From: Rhabdophis nuchalis
Taxonomy: Eukaryota; Chordata; Lepidosauria; Squamata; Natricidae
Direction: 5' to 3'
DNA length: 64,000 bases
Assembly (NCBI GenBank): GCA_039707465.1
Contig: CM077643.1
Coordinates: 373,036,419 to 373,100,418 of the forward strand
Shown here: positions 1 through 11,441 of the stretch, one piece after another
Layout: each line of letters starts with the position of its first letter
How positions within the stretch are numbered: the first letter of the stretch is position 1
The notes under the pieces: model-generated
Told to the model about the DNA's origin: nothing
Databases searched by the model: none
Seen by the model: the letters and a program-made list of their open reading frames with translations, nothing else
Program-made: the position numbers and the translations under genes

Positions 1-196
1 GCCTAGAGGCAACTCAGTGAGCAAAAGGAGATACCCCAACCTAACCAAGGACACCACACTCTAATTTGACACAATAGGAAAGAGAGAGTCCTTTAAAAAA
101 AGAGGTCCCTTATATGAACCTAAAGAACAAAACTGACAAAACCAAATGAAACACAACAGAGAACAAACTTCTGTAAAAATAACCCTATATATGGAC

Positions 197-336
197 CTAA
201 AGAGAAAGACCAAAGGGAGAGTTCTTATGCTGCCATCTCCCATCCTCTGCCCTCACTGCATGCATCAGTCCACCTGCCGGCATCACACATTTGCCAGTTT
301 GCTGCAGCTGTTCCCCTGCACGGCCATGCCCTTTGG
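197..336 (-). pseudogene. Candidate exon 2 for the minus-strand signal exon; probably decayed
   Basis: About 300 bases downstream of the 639 donor (minus strand) lies a strong acceptor: a pyrimidine-rich run ending in GTGCTCAG at 344-337. Splicing there keeps frame and gives 45 further codons to a stop at 197-199, a total of 63 residues, the same length as the intact gene at 30562. In this frame, however, only one cysteine is present (TGKCVMPAGG). The other two frames contain further Cys codons (a CSK run, and an ACSEGRGW run) but are closed or out of phase. A beta-defensin exon 2 damaged by frameshifts is the simplest reading. A non-defensin secreted peptide, or another true exon 2 left of the window, cannot be excluded. 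Confidence 0.35.
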
Positions 337-638
337 CTGAGCACAATGGGAGAAAAAGAAAATGATTTTGTTTTAGAAAAGGGCAAACTACTAAGACAAG
401 ATATGGCATTATTATAAAAGGCAGGTAGATATGATCCCCCTGACACATTTCTTATTGGAAAAGTGGGGTGGGAAGAACCCTCTTAATATTTGTAGATTGA
501 AATACCCTTAACGCTCTTTGACTGGTGGTCAACACCAAAAATAAAGTATGTAAAGAATCCGTGTGAAAAGTATTTGAGATTAGTCTCCAGTAAACTTCTC
601 CTCTAGACCATCTGGGTTGTTTTAGTTTCTCTCCTTAC

Positions 639-690
639 CCGCTTGGTGGGAAAGCAAGAAGACGGCAACAAGGAGGAGAAGAGCCTTCAT
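639..690 (-). CDS. Signal-peptide exon 1 of a small secreted, defensin-like peptide gene
   Basis: Read on the minus strand, ATG at 690 opens 17 codons (MKALLLLVAVFLLSHQA) plus one base, then a consensus donor GGTAAGG with GT at 638-637. The peptide is a textbook signal sequence: Lys at position 2, a hydrophobic Leu/Val/Phe core, and a small residue at the end. Exon length (52 nt) and the phase-1 junction after about 17-19 codons copy the first exon of the intact beta-defensin-like gene at 30562. The leader sequence differs from that gene, so this would be a distinct family member on the opposite strand. Any short secreted-peptide gene can have such an exon, so the defensin assignment is an inference from architecture and location. 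Confidence 0.55.
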
Positions 691-771
691 GGCTGAAGCT
701 CAGAACAACCAATTCAAGAGGCAGGAGTCTCTAAATCAAGTCAAGTGCTACTGGGCAGTTCTTTGCTGAGG

Positions 772-779
772 CTATTTAT
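772..779 (-). promoter_or_regulatory. TATA box of the minus-strand defensin-like exon 1
   Basis: On the minus strand the sequence reads ATAAATAG, about 80 bases upstream of the ATG at 690. This matches the TATA-to-ATG layout of the intact plus-strand defensin-like gene near 30504. It supports 639-690 being a real first exon rather than a chance ORF. Assignment is inferred from sequence and spacing. Confidence 0.45.
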
Positions 780-859
780 GAAGCTTTAAGGAGCACAAGG
801 GTCAAAGGTGGCTTAATTTTTGGCAACCGGGAGGAATGCCATGTGGAACCAACAAAAAT

Positions 860-2605
860 CTAGGAAAGGAAAGAAGGAAGTTGCCAGTTAAAAATATTTT
901 TAGATGTGTAATTTAGTGTAGCTAAAGCAGTTATTGCTTATTTTGTTTTTCTGCTCTCTGTCAGCCGCAAGAGGGAGCTTCAGTAAAAAGAGCAAAACAG
1001 CATGAAAAATGTTCAGTTACCAGGATTAGTTATAATCTAATTTTAATAGTTTTAATGTTGTAAAGGTAACACCAAAAAGTTCATATTTTTGTCATATACA
1101 GTACCATTTGGTTATTTAAATATTATAGCATTAAGAATGAACTTTCTCTCTAATCCCCAACTCTTTTAATCTGTTTTCATTTAATAAATGCATATTTTAT
1201 TCCAAAGATTACTTTCTATTTCTCTAATGTGAATCACAAGAAATGTAGCCGAGTAGCATTCAATATAAAGTCCAGCTTCATTCTTCTGTTTCCTTTTCTT
1301 CAGTTTAAAGCATTTCTTATAGGGGAATGGAAGGTGAGGTCTCTAAATAAATTCAGCAAGCACCTGAAAATTTAGAAATACATTTGCATTCCTTTACTTT
1401 TACACAATAGTTTATTTCTTTCTCTGGAAATGCACTAAAAACACGTCCATGTCTTATCTCGTTTTATAAATAAATCTTTAAAGCCTTGATAGTTAGTCTT
1501 TGTTAAGAAAAATTAATTAAGAATTACATTTATAATTTAACTTTGATCAAATAGAACAACTTTATATTTGTTCTTTTTATCTTTTAAAATGTTGCTCTTT
1601 CATCCCTCTAAATAGTGTCCTAAAACTTTATTTCTTTTCATTTCTCTTAGTCCTTTAAAACTGTAAAATGCCTCTTATGTAAATCTAAGGTAAGAAAATT
1701 TCCCAAGCCATTCTGCTGGTTTATTATTGTATGTTCCTTTTACTTATTAAGACATCAGCCATTAAAATTTATAAATCCTGTGTAATATCTATTTTCCATA
1801 GCATTACGTATTGTAACTTGTTGTTTTAAAATCCACTTTCAACAGTCTTAATCTCAATGATATTTTCCTCTATTTCTAATTTTAAAACCCTTTTTATGGT
1901 AGCAGACAATATTAGGAAATTTCTAAAGATGTTTTCACCAAATGTCCTTAAATTGTTTCTAAATTAAAATACTTTTCTCATTCTGTATTAGTGCATTTCT
2001 CATCCATTGTCCTTTAAAAATGGCCTAAAAAAAGCTCTCTTACAATATTTTTTTCTAATTCACATTTCCCCATTTCTAGTCCTCAGCATCAACATCTTCA
2101 TATATTTTTAAATAGAATTTTAAATAACCCACAAGATGGATTTTAAAATCTTATTTGACTCCTTAATCCATTTATAACTTTCCAGAATCAGCATTTTAAT
2201 CAGGATTTTCCTGTTTATTCCAAAATATATATTTTTTTACTTCTCATATCCAATTTCTTTTTCTGAGGATAAAAAGGGAATCACCTAGTGAAGTGAAATT
2301 TTCCATTTTGAAGGGTCTTAATATCCAATAAAAATGGAACAAGCAATTTCTAAATGAATAAGAAGGAAGTGTGGGAACCCAACATCTGTGTGAGGGTCAA
2401 ATCCACATCTTGGCCAAACCACTGGGACCCTTTGTATGGAACTCTTGTGAGTGATCCCTTTACCTGGAGAGCAATTTTAAGAGGCTGGTTTATTCACCAG
2501 CTCTTCATTCCACCACACTTGTAGCCTCTGCAAAGAGTAGAGTCATTTCAGTCTGCCATTGCTTCCTCAGATTGCCTCTTTTATCCATTTTCTATTATTT
2601 CTTAT
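860..2605. other. AT-rich sequence without recognisable gene
   Basis: Long runs of A/T-rich sequence without open frames above background, splice-bounded exons, or terminal repeats that I can recognise. It lies upstream of the minus-strand signal exon. Confidence 0.5.
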
Positions 2606-3115
2606 ATATAATAATAATAATAAATTTTATTTATAACCCTCTCTCTCTCCCCAAAGGGACTCGAGGCGGGGCACAGGGAATTAAAAAACAATTAAAACAG
2701 ACAAAGTACAAAATTAAAATCGAATTAAACTTATCCTGCGCTAAAAACTTCTATGAAATTAAAACTATCCCTAAAAACTCCTTAACAATTTAAAATTAGA
2801 ATTACCCTAGGCCAGCCAAACGGAAGAAATGTGTTTTTAATAGCTGTTGGAAGGAGCGAAGGTCCGTGGTTGTTCTGATTTCAGGGGGAAGGTCGTTCCA
2901 GAGGGTCGGGCCCGCCACAGAGAAGCCCCTTCCCCTGGGCGTCGCCCGCTGGCACAGCCTAGTGGACGGCACCTGGAGAAGTCCCTCTCTGAGGGAACGA
3001 ATCGGCCGCAGGGATGTAGGGGGCAGAATGCGATCCCGCAGATAGCTAGGTCCCGTGCCATGGAGCGCTTTAAAGATGGTAACTAACACCTTGAAATATA
3101 TCCTTTGGTTCCAAA
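2606..3115 (-). mobile_element. L2-type LINE, 3' fragment
   Basis: The minus strand encodes the C-terminal end typical of these elements (FKALHGTGPSYLRDRI, then FSVAGPTLWNDLPPE). The 3' end abuts an ATA repeat at about 2606-2624, as expected for LINEs ending in short tandem repeats. Homologous to the fragments at 18527-19255, 22690-23740 and 25865-26290. Heavily 5'-truncated. Confidence 0.75.
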
Positions 3116-3157
3116 TAACTTGGTGCATTTCATTTATTTTCTGAAGTAAATCTACAG

Positions 3158-3286
3158 CAGGGATGTCAAACTTATGTCATGGCAGCATCACATGACGTAT
3201 TGGGACTTTCCCCCCTCATTAAACCAGGATGGGCGTGGCCAGCATGTTAGGCATCCAGCCTATAGGCTGGGAGTTTGACAGCCCTG
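3158..3286. mobile_element. 129-bp hAT MITE with 8-bp target duplication
   Basis: Ends are CAGGGATGTCAAACT on the left and the near-complement AGTTTGACAGCCCTG on the right. The element is flanked by the identical 8-mer ATCTACAG at 3150-3157 and 3287-3294. Short inverted ends beginning CAG and an 8-bp duplication are diagnostic of hAT transposons. It has no coding capacity. Confidence 0.85.
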
Positions 3287-4837
3287 ATCTACAGGATTCC
3301 TGGCTTATTTCATTTCTGTGGATACCTTTGGCTCATTTTTAGCTTATGGTCGCAATTGTCAATTTCAGCTTAGGCAATTGCATTTTCTCTCAGATCTTCA
3401 CTTTCTACTATGGGCCACTCACCATAGAGAAATATTCCTATGATTGATACAACAATGGTCCATTAACTCAATAATCTCAACACTAGAAATGCAAGATCCA
3501 TTCAATGGATTAACTACCCACTTTTATTTTATTTTGGGGGTGGTGCTAATTTTTTATTTAGTTTAAACAAACACAGATAAAACAAACATCTCTGAAAAAA
3601 CATAAAAAGTCATCTTCCATTACAAATTATAAATTATAACAAATATGTCAGTTAATCACAAAGTTCTATGCATTTCTTCCATAATCATTACTTGTTTTTC
3701 ATGTCAATTATTACATCTCAACCTTAATTTAATTCATTGTTTTTACATCCTTTTGTTATGTAAAGTAAAAGTATATAATTGCATTCTATCAATAAGACAA
3801 ACAAAGGAAAAAGAAAAGAATAAAATTAAGAATAAAAATAAAAAGGAAAAGTCATCATTCTACATTGTATCCTTTAGAAAGCAAACCGACTGGCCACACA
3901 TAACTTCTGTGCATCTCTAAAATAATTATTTTTCATAGATAATCTCATTTTATAAATTTTAAATCAGAAATTTCATCTTATACCTTAGTATCAGTATACC
4001 AAAATTCTCATCTAATATTTCAATTTTTTTCAAATGTTCTTCAAACATATCTTTAAAACACAACCACCTAATGGCATCCATTGTCTATTCCCAACCAACA
4101 TACACATACACACACAATAATATTCTAAAATCATCTAACTAATTATTAATCATCAAAATATAACAATTTTCATTATCAGCCAGTATCAACTATAAATATT
4201 CAACTACTCTTAATGTAACTCATAATTTCTATGCTTGTGATTCTTCAGTAATATCTAATACAGTCTTAAATTTGTTTATATCTAATCTCATAGCTTTCTA
4301 CAAATACATAGATACATAGATATATATCATTAAACTATAACATTATTGTTAGTTACTCTTATTGTAAATAACTATTGATTGACTAATAATCCTTCGATGA
4401 TATTCTAAACACAATCTAGCTAGTTATTAATCATCAAAGCATAACAGCTTTCCTTATCAGCCTGGGTCCTTCCAGAAGCGAGTTGGACTTATCTCTTTTG
4501 CCATTTGTGGCCCCCGTCTCTTTTTATTCTTCTTTCCAGATTTTTTATTAACTTTTTTCACACTTTATTGTCCAATATAACTCTCAAATAATACCACTGT
4601 CCAGTTCCTATCTTTACATCAGGGGTGGGTTTCTGGGGGATCGGCCAGGATCGCGCGAACCCTTTCGTAAAATTTAGAGATCCTGGCCGATCCCATTGGA
4701 CGATGGACCCGGAAGTTACTTAACTTCCGGAGCACGTGGCTCGCTCGTGTATCCCTAGCAGAGAAAGTTTCAAGGCCCAGGCCCTTTAGTTTTGAAGCTG
4801 CCGGGCCTGCTTTCCCTGTTGGCGCGGGGGGGGGGGT

Positions 4838-5068
4838 TCGCGCAGCCTAGCGATGGCTGAAGGGCTCGGCCTTTGAAACCTGCCGGCTAGGGGTGGCGTA
4901 AGAGCGCGCTAGGCTGCGCGAACCCCCCCGCCCCCGCCAGTCTCGGCAAAACTTTCCCTGTTGGCGCGACTGGCGGGGGGGGGTTCACGCAGCCTAGCGC
5001 GCTTTTCCGCCGCCCCTAGCTGGCAGGCTTCAAAGGCCGAGCCCTTCAGCCATCGCTAGGCTGCGCGA
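4838..5068. repeat. Large GC-rich palindrome inside the hAT element
   Basis: An arm starting TCGCGCAGCCTAGCGATGGC at 4838 recurs as its reverse complement ending at about 5068, separated by a G/C-homopolymer-rich centre. The phrase ACTTTCCCTGTTGGCGCG also occurs in direct orientation near 4950 and 5106. It could form a long hairpin or simply record an inverted duplication. Confidence 0.75.
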
Positions 5069-5109
5069 AACCCCCCCCCCGCCGCCCCCCGCCAGTCGCG
5101 GCAAAACTT

Positions 5110-5615
5110 TCCCTGTTGGCGCGACTGGCGGGGGGCGAGGGGGGTGAAAGATGGCACCCTCCCAGCTGCAGCGGCAGCGGCTGGGCGGAAAAGTTTGACC
5201 GAAGGGAGGGGACTGCGAAGGGGACCGGGACTTGGCTAGCCGCCGGGCGGGGCCACCTTCTAAGGCTCTCGCTCCACCCGGCTTTGGCGGGGGGGGCTGG
5301 GGCTGCTCGGCCGGAGGTTCCTCATCCATCACTCGCCGCCGCAGACACCCAGCCGCTGGGGAAGCCAAGAGGGGTCGGCCGGCCGGCCCCGGAGGTGGGT
5401 CTCCTTTCCTCTCTCTCTCTCCCCTCCCCACCCACCGGGGGTGGGGGAAGTGCCGCCGCCCTCGGAACTCGGGCGGGCCGCGTTCTCACGTGGGCCGGGC
5501 GGGGCGTCGGAGACACGGGGGCCGGGTGAAGGGAAAGGAGGCGAACTCAGGCAGGCCGGCAGGCTGGCGTTGGATCCCGCCCCGCCCCCCGCTGCCCCTG
5601 GGATCTAATTAATTA
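5110..5615 (-). other. CpG-rich block resembling a captured first exon
   Basis: This block is far richer in CpG than its surroundings. On the minus strand a frame contains MDEEPPAEQPQPPPPKPGG beginning near 5329, an acidic/proline-rich start typical of vertebrate CpG-island first exons, and no stop until 5030. The upstream sequence (5330-5600) is compatible with a 5' leader. I cannot name a parent gene. Chance open frames are common in GC-rich DNA, so capture of a host promoter/exon is a hypothesis. Confidence 0.3.
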
Positions 5616-6616
5616 AGGGAGAAAAGGCAGAAAAGGAAAACAGGAAGGAAGGAAAGGAAAGGAAGGAGAGAGGTGGGAAGAAGGGAGAGAAAGGAAGAAG
5701 GGATGGAGGGAGGAAAGATGTGGGAAGAAGGAAGGAGAGAAAAGGTTGGACTAGATGACCTACAAGGTCCCATCCAACTCTGGTAGTCTGTAAAGGGAAA
5801 AATCCAACAATTCAGGTTTGATTGACAGTTTTCGATAATCCATGACAAAAGGGACCACAAGCCAGGATGGACTGGAATTGAAAAGGGGACTGGAGAGAAC
5901 CAAAGGGTTCAGGATGGTGGGTCTTGCAAAAGGAGGGGAGGGTGGATAACGGGGTCAGTCGTGACCCTGGCAGCAGTAACTTGCAAAAGAGGAAACTACA
6001 CCTGTGGGATTTCTGCCATCTAGAAATGGTGACGATTGTGGTTTCAGTAGCAGATGGCGGAAAGTGTGTCGCAACTTGAACCCAAGACAGATGGAATTGT
6101 TTGGGTGGGGAGCAGGTGACCGCAGACAAGGTGCAACCTTAGCTTGTATTTTTTCTGCAAAGGGTCAACCCGGGGACTGACTGCAAAACAAGCTTAACTT
6201 AATTCCTGGCATTATCCTTTTCCTGGCTTTGTGTAATACCTTCACTTCAAAGACAACCTGGCCAACATATCCAGCCCACCTTTCTCTTCCTATTTTCCTC
6301 ACAACGACAACCATGTGAGGCAGGACTAGAACTCACTGTCCCCCGGTGTTTGGCCCAAAGTCATCCAGACAGCCTTCATGCCTAACGAGGGACTAGAACT
6401 CATAGCTTCCTGTTGATTGGCCCAAAGTCATCCCAAAGGTTCCTATGGCTAAGGTGGGACTACAACTCAGACTCCTGGTGATTGGCCCAAAGTCACCCAC
6501 TTGGCTTTCATGCCTATGATGGCAACAGGTAACTCATTTTGCATTCCATATACTAATGCAGCTGTGGTTAATGTACCATTCAAATTTATAGTGATGCATG
6601 AATATATCTATTTCTA

Positions 6617-6647
<31 letters not shown>

Positions 6648-6742
6648 GTATGTATGTATGTATGTGCACATTGTAGTATTTATTCATTTTCATATCTGTT
6701 TTTCCACTGTTGTACAAACATAATTCCAGCAGCTGCTAACAT

Positions 6743-6895
6743 TCCCACCCGGTCACATGGCCGGCAAGCCACTCCCACCCGGTCACATGGCCGGCAAGCC
6801 ACTCCCACCCGGTCACATGGCCGGCAAGCCACTTCCACCTGGTCACATGGCCGGCAAGCCACTTCCACCCGGTCACATGGCCGGCAAGCCACTCC
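6743..6895. repeat. 30-bp minisatellite, five units
   Basis: The unit contains CCCGGTCACATGGCCGGCAA and repeats five times with only one or two substitutions per unit. It sits near the right TIR of the hAT element and ends in a partial sixth unit. All frames through it look open because 30 is a multiple of three. Confidence 0.9.
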
Positions 6896-8184
6896 CACAA
6901 AGCAGGCCACACCCACAGAACCTGTTCCAAAAATTTTGAAACCCACCCCTGCTTTACATGTTGTTTGTTTTTAAATGTCAGACGTATTTCTGGAGAGGTT
7001 TCTCCTCTTTCATCCATCTTCAAATCTTTTTTATTCCCTCTTTTCCTTGAAAACCAAGCTGAGGCTCAGATTCCTCAAATTCTCTTTTAAGTATTTCCTT
7101 CTCTATATTTTCTCCCACATTTAATCCATTGGTATCTTTATCTTCAACTAAAATGAGTATCTCTTTATCTTCCTCCTTTTCTTCTTTCTCTTTAATTTCT
7201 AAAATCTCCAATTATCCATAGTTTGATGTAACAGACAAAAGTTTATCCAGTGCGTTATTCATTCTTCTAGTATTGTTTCAATAAGTTTAAAATTTCAGGC
7301 AAAGCATTCTGGTTTTCTGAAGTATTCTCTTTAAAGTATAAAACCATGTTGACAAATCCAAAAGATGATAAAACTTAGTTCTCACTGCCCCCCGGTCTCT
7401 GGCCGGTTTTATTTTGGTGTTTTCAGTTATCAAAAAGCAGCTGCTATAACCTTGAAATTCATAAGAACCAACCATGACTTCCAGTGGCAACAAATTTTCA
7501 CTTTTTAATACGTCCTTTTCTTTGTTGTTAAGAGAAAAAAAGTAGAAAGTATAGTTCTTGTTAAATTTTAAGAATTCACAATAAATCTTCAAAAGTAATT
7601 ATAGAAATAATCCCAGATTCAAAATTTTAAGTAGCAAAAAATAAAAAGAAAAGAAAAGAAACCAGAAATAGTCCAATCACTTTCAAAGGAAAAAAAATAA
7701 CCTTGCTCTGGTGCTTCAATCCACAATTTCAGAAATATATATATAAAAAAGGAAACCTCTCAGTTCAAACATATTAAATTAATTCTGCCGCTTACTTCAT
7801 AATTAAAAGCTTTAGTTACTAAAAACAGAATTTCTTTAAGCAAAATGTTTCAAAAAGAAAGTTAGAATATCTTCCCGGTCAGTACTTTCGCTTTCAGCTT
7901 TCTTCCTCCCTTCCTTCGGAGTTTGCGATGTCTTTGTTTCCCGGGGGGTGGCTGCCTTTTACCACCTTGCCGGAGCTCTTCCCTTGGGTCAAACAGGGGT
8001 TTTCCGATACCCTTGTGACCAGCATGGCTTTGTCTCCCTGATCAACGTCCCTCCAAAACAGTTTTGGTCACCTATGAACCAAGGGGCGGCAAAAGTTCAA
8101 TGCAGGTCTCAGAGCGCTGAGACCCTGCGTTGTATCGGTGTTGTGCAGCTCCGCCCTCCGCTAAGTACCCGCTTTTAGTATAGA

Positions 8185-8960
8185 ATAGATTGAGTTGCAA
8201 GAAAACTTGGAGGTCTTTAGTCCAACTTCCTATTCAGGCAGGGAACCCTACACCATTTCAGACAAATGGTTGTCCCATCTCTTATTAACAACTTCTTGTG
8301 TTGGAGAATTCATATCTTCTGAAGGCAATTTGTTCCACTGATTAATTGTTCTAACTGGAAGGGCATTTCTCCTTAGTTCTTGGTTGTTTCTCTCCTTGAT
8401 TAGTTTCCACTCATTGCTTCTTGTCCTACCCTCAGGTTCTTTGAAGAATAGCTTGAATCCCTCTTCTTTGTGGCAGCGCCGGAGATATTGGAAGGCTGCT
8501 ATTATGTTACCCCATTTCTTCTTTTCTTTTCTTTTTTAAATAATTTTGTTAAGCTTTGTTAATCATTAACAAACAAAGCACAAATTATTTTTATCAGACT
8601 AGACATACCCAGTTCTAGCAGCCGTTCTTTATATTTTTAGCCTCCAGAGCCCTAATTTTCTTTGTTGCTTTTCTCTATACTCTTTCTAGAACCTTATCTT
8701 TTTTACATTGTGGCAACCAAAACTGGATGTAGTATTCCAAGTGTGGTCTTACCAAGACATTATTAACTAGTATTAATACTTCACATGAGCATAATTCTAT
8801 CTCTCTGTTTATTCAGCCTAGAACTGTGATGCTTTTTGGCAGCTGCTGCTGCACACTGTTGGCTCATATTTAAATGATTGTCCACTAGGACTCCAAGATC
8901 CCTCTCATGGCTCCTACTATTGAGCCAAGTTACTCAAGGTAATACTCAGTAATTTCCATC
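8185..8960 (-). mobile_element. CR1 LINE, 3' fragment
   Basis: Matches the other CR1 3' regions in the window, for example the ACCATTTCAGACAAATGG block followed by complements of the codons for NFLTVRT and RSNGWKL. It is interrupted at about 8515-8610 by an unrelated A/T-rich stretch. No coding capacity remains. Confidence 0.7.
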
Positions 8961-9339
8961 TAATCACATTGAAATTATATATTAATCTTAGTGTGATTAA
9001 GTTATTCTAATAGTATTTAATCCCAGTTTGATACAGTAAAGGAGTATAATAATTACTAATTTCCAATTGCTATTATAGAGCTTCAATATACAGATCAACA
9101 GGTTAAACAGCTATCTTTTTCCAGATTATACAGTATATTGAATCAAAATATTATTTTATTATGACATCAGTTGTTCCCTTATTGTACAGGAATTAGCCTG
9201 GAACCGTTATGATCCCACAAGTCATCTAAAACCAACCACTTTTAAATTCTGTTAATCTTTATTTAGCATCAAAATAGTGCTGGTTATTAATTGAGTAAGT
9301 TCCTGTGCATGGGGATGAGCAATTAATTGGAACCTAACA

Positions 9340-10835
9340 TGTGACCTTGATCTTTTGCATCTGATCCAGAAAGTGATATAACTGAACAAAGATTAATGGA
9401 TCGAAGGCGCTTCGTCATCCGTAATAAAGTTTTCACAGAAGTGGAAATGCAACATCTAGAAATATTGGCTAAAAAGAAAAAAGAAGAAGTGATGATGAAC
9501 AAGCTGAAGAAATTGCTCCAACTCCTAAACAAATTGAAAAGCCAGTGGAAGAAACAAACATACAGGAAGAAGACCCTCCTGTGCAACAACTTGAAAGTGT
9601 AGAACTAAGTGATCTAGATCTAGCAAAAATGCTGAAAGAAAAAATTGAAAACCACATCAAAAAAATGTGGAAAGAAAAAGACTACCTATCATTCGTGAAG
9701 TACATAGCAAACAAGTGAAAGATCTGTTAACTGCCATGAACAATATTATAACTTCCAACCGACCCAGCACACTATATGAAACCAACCAATTAATGTATAG
9801 CACAGTTGCTGTTATAAATGCAGAACTAGGGTATAAATGCTAAAAAAGAAACCCACCAGAACACCAAAGTGGAAAATTCGACTTGAAAATAAAATTAAAA
9901 AACTAGGAGGGGATATCAGCAATCTGAAGTACTTGAAAGAAAGAAAACTAAAGAACAAAAAGCTGAAAAATAGATTACACAAAAAATACAGCCTGGAGAA
10001 AAAAATCAATAACAGAAATTATGGAAGAACTAAAACAATGTGCAATAGCAACAGCAAAGAAAATTGAAAGATCCGAAGGACGAATAAAACAATATCATGA
10101 AAATATCCAGTTCAGAAGAAACCAACACCTCTTCTATTGGTCCCTTGATGAAAAATGAATCCAAACTAATATTCACCCATGTAAAGAAAAAACTTTGAAC
10201 TTTTGGAAAGAACTGTGGGAAAACCCAGTGGAACACAATAACACTGCCTCCTGGATCAAAGATATTCAACAACAAACAATACAAAACAAGATGGAAAATA
10301 TTGCAATAAAAACTGACAATGTGGCAAAAGAAGCAAAGAAGGTCAAAAACTGGAGTGCACCTGGCCTGGATGAACTGCATGGATACTGGCTAAAACATCT
10401 GACCAGCCTACATCATCGCATGGACACTCAATTTGATCAAATGCTTCAAGGTGCAACAAGCGAAGAATGGCTAACAGCTGGACGAACATACTTGATAATG
10501 AAAGATCCAGAAAAAGGCACAGAACCAAGCAACTATCACCCAATTGCTTGTCTGCGAACAACGTTCAAACTTTTTACAAGGATACTGACAAATTCAGTAT
10601 TCAATCATCTGATGGAAAACAGTTTGTATTCAGTAGAACAAAAAGCAAATTATAAAAAATCAAGAGGAACAAAAGATCAGCTGCTCATAGAAAAAATGGT
10701 ACTAAAAATGCAAAACAAAGAAAAACAAATTTAAATATGGCTTGGATTGATTACAAGAAGGCATTTGACTCATTACCCCACAGCTGGATTAACACCTGTC
10801 TGGAAAACTTTGGAATTAGCAAAAATATCTGTATT
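9340..10835 (+). mobile_element. R4/Dong-type LINE remnant with partial reverse transcriptase
   Basis: The plus strand encodes an amino-terminal Lys-rich section (from about 9360) and then a reverse transcriptase beginning KNWSAPGLDELHGYWLKHL, with GTEPSNYHPIACLRTTFKLF (10518-10577) and motif A (IDYKKAFDSLPHSW, about 10748-10788) after one frame break near 10734. The wording is characteristic of the R4/Dong group rather than CR1, L1 or L2. The element ends abruptly at about 10835, before the YxDD motif, where SINE sequence begins. Confidence 0.65.
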
Positions 10836-11428
10836 ACATGCTAGGCAAATGCCTTACCACTTGAGCCACCAGGTTCTCTTCCTGCTCACCAGAGACCATC
10901 TCGACAGAAAGCCATGAGTTCCGTTGTGTGATTTTTTAAAATATGTGTGTTAGTTTTATGAGCTGATCAATAAATAAATCAGGGAGACTAGTATTGATCT
11001 ATTTCGAGCTTTTTAGCTCTCATCAGCTAGCCATAGTCTTACTGGGGTTCGAACCGGGGCTGTATTACATGCTAGGCAAATGCCTTACCTTACACTTACA
11101 AATATGTCTCGTGATGAGCTGAAAGGCAGAAAAGGAAACAGTATGTCTCCTCCCTTAATTGGGGCCTAACAGGATGTTGTGGAACAAGTATATATTTATC
11201 CTCCTGTCCCAGCTGAGCAGGAAGAGAACCTGGTGGCTCAAATGGTATGGCATTTGCCTAGCATGTAATACAGCCCTGGTTCAAATCCCAGTAAGGCTAT
11301 GGCTAGCTGATGAGAGCTAAAAAGGTCGAAATAGAACTATACTAGTCTCCCTGAATTATTTATTGATCAGCTCAAAAATGTAACACACATATTTAAAAAA
11401 TTACACAACGGAACTCATGGCTTTCTGT
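10836..11428. mobile_element. tRNA-derived SINE copies in inverted arrangement
   Basis: A plus-oriented SINE begins near 11226 (TGGTGGCTCAAATGG) with a B box GGTTCAAATCCC at 11278-11289 and a tail ending TTATTTATTGATCAGCTC. Minus-oriented partial copies lie at 10836-10905 and 10925-11090, the latter with GGTTCGAACCCC on its minus strand. Together they can pair as a long foldback. A related copy continues at 13430-13800. Confidence 0.6.
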
Positions 11429-11441
11429 CTAGATGGTGTTT

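Larger units (their letters stand above)
4620..6951. mobile_element. 2.3-kb non-autonomous hAT element with CpG-rich cargo
   Basis: Terminal inverted repeats CAGGGGTGGGTTTC (4620-4633, and its complement at 6938-6951) are flanked by perfect 8-bp duplications CTTTACAT (4612-4619, 6952-6959). There is no transposase. Inside are, in order, a 230-bp palindrome, a GC-rich block like a CpG island, a GGAA-rich stretch, ordinary sequence, a short TCTG/TATG repeat, and five 30-bp repeats near the right end. The TIR is related to the smaller MITEs at 17764-18000 and 22358-22597. Confidence 0.85.
3530..8174 (-). mobile_element. Degraded L1-like LINE fragment split by a hAT insertion
   Basis: 3530-4611 and 6960-8174 are A/T-rich flanks that were contiguous before the hAT at 4620-6951 inserted. 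The left part starts with a T-rich segment resembling the 3' end of the L1 at 50021. The right part has a Glu/Lys-rich minus-strand frame (7020-7211) and ends in a GC-richer stretch near 8100-8174 that could be a 5' leader. There is no intact ORF and no clear reverse transcriptase, so the class is tentative. Confidence 0.35.

Noticed and set aside
639..690. Chance hydrophobic frame rather than an exon
   Set aside because: Not fully excluded, but TATA box, consensus donor and matching exon length make an exon more likely.
5030..5529. Overlapping 126-137 codon frames on both strands
   Set aside because: GC-rich DNA with few stops. Only the possible captured first-exon hypothesis is retained, at low confidence.
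6743..6895. CRISPR-like array of five 30-bp units
   Set aside because: Units are directly adjacent with no unique spacers, inside a vertebrate hAT element. It is a minisatellite.
11226..11300. Possible tRNA gene (A box and GGTTCAAATCCC B box)
   Set aside because: It cannot be folded by eye into a full cloverleaf, and it continues into a SINE body with other copies nearby.
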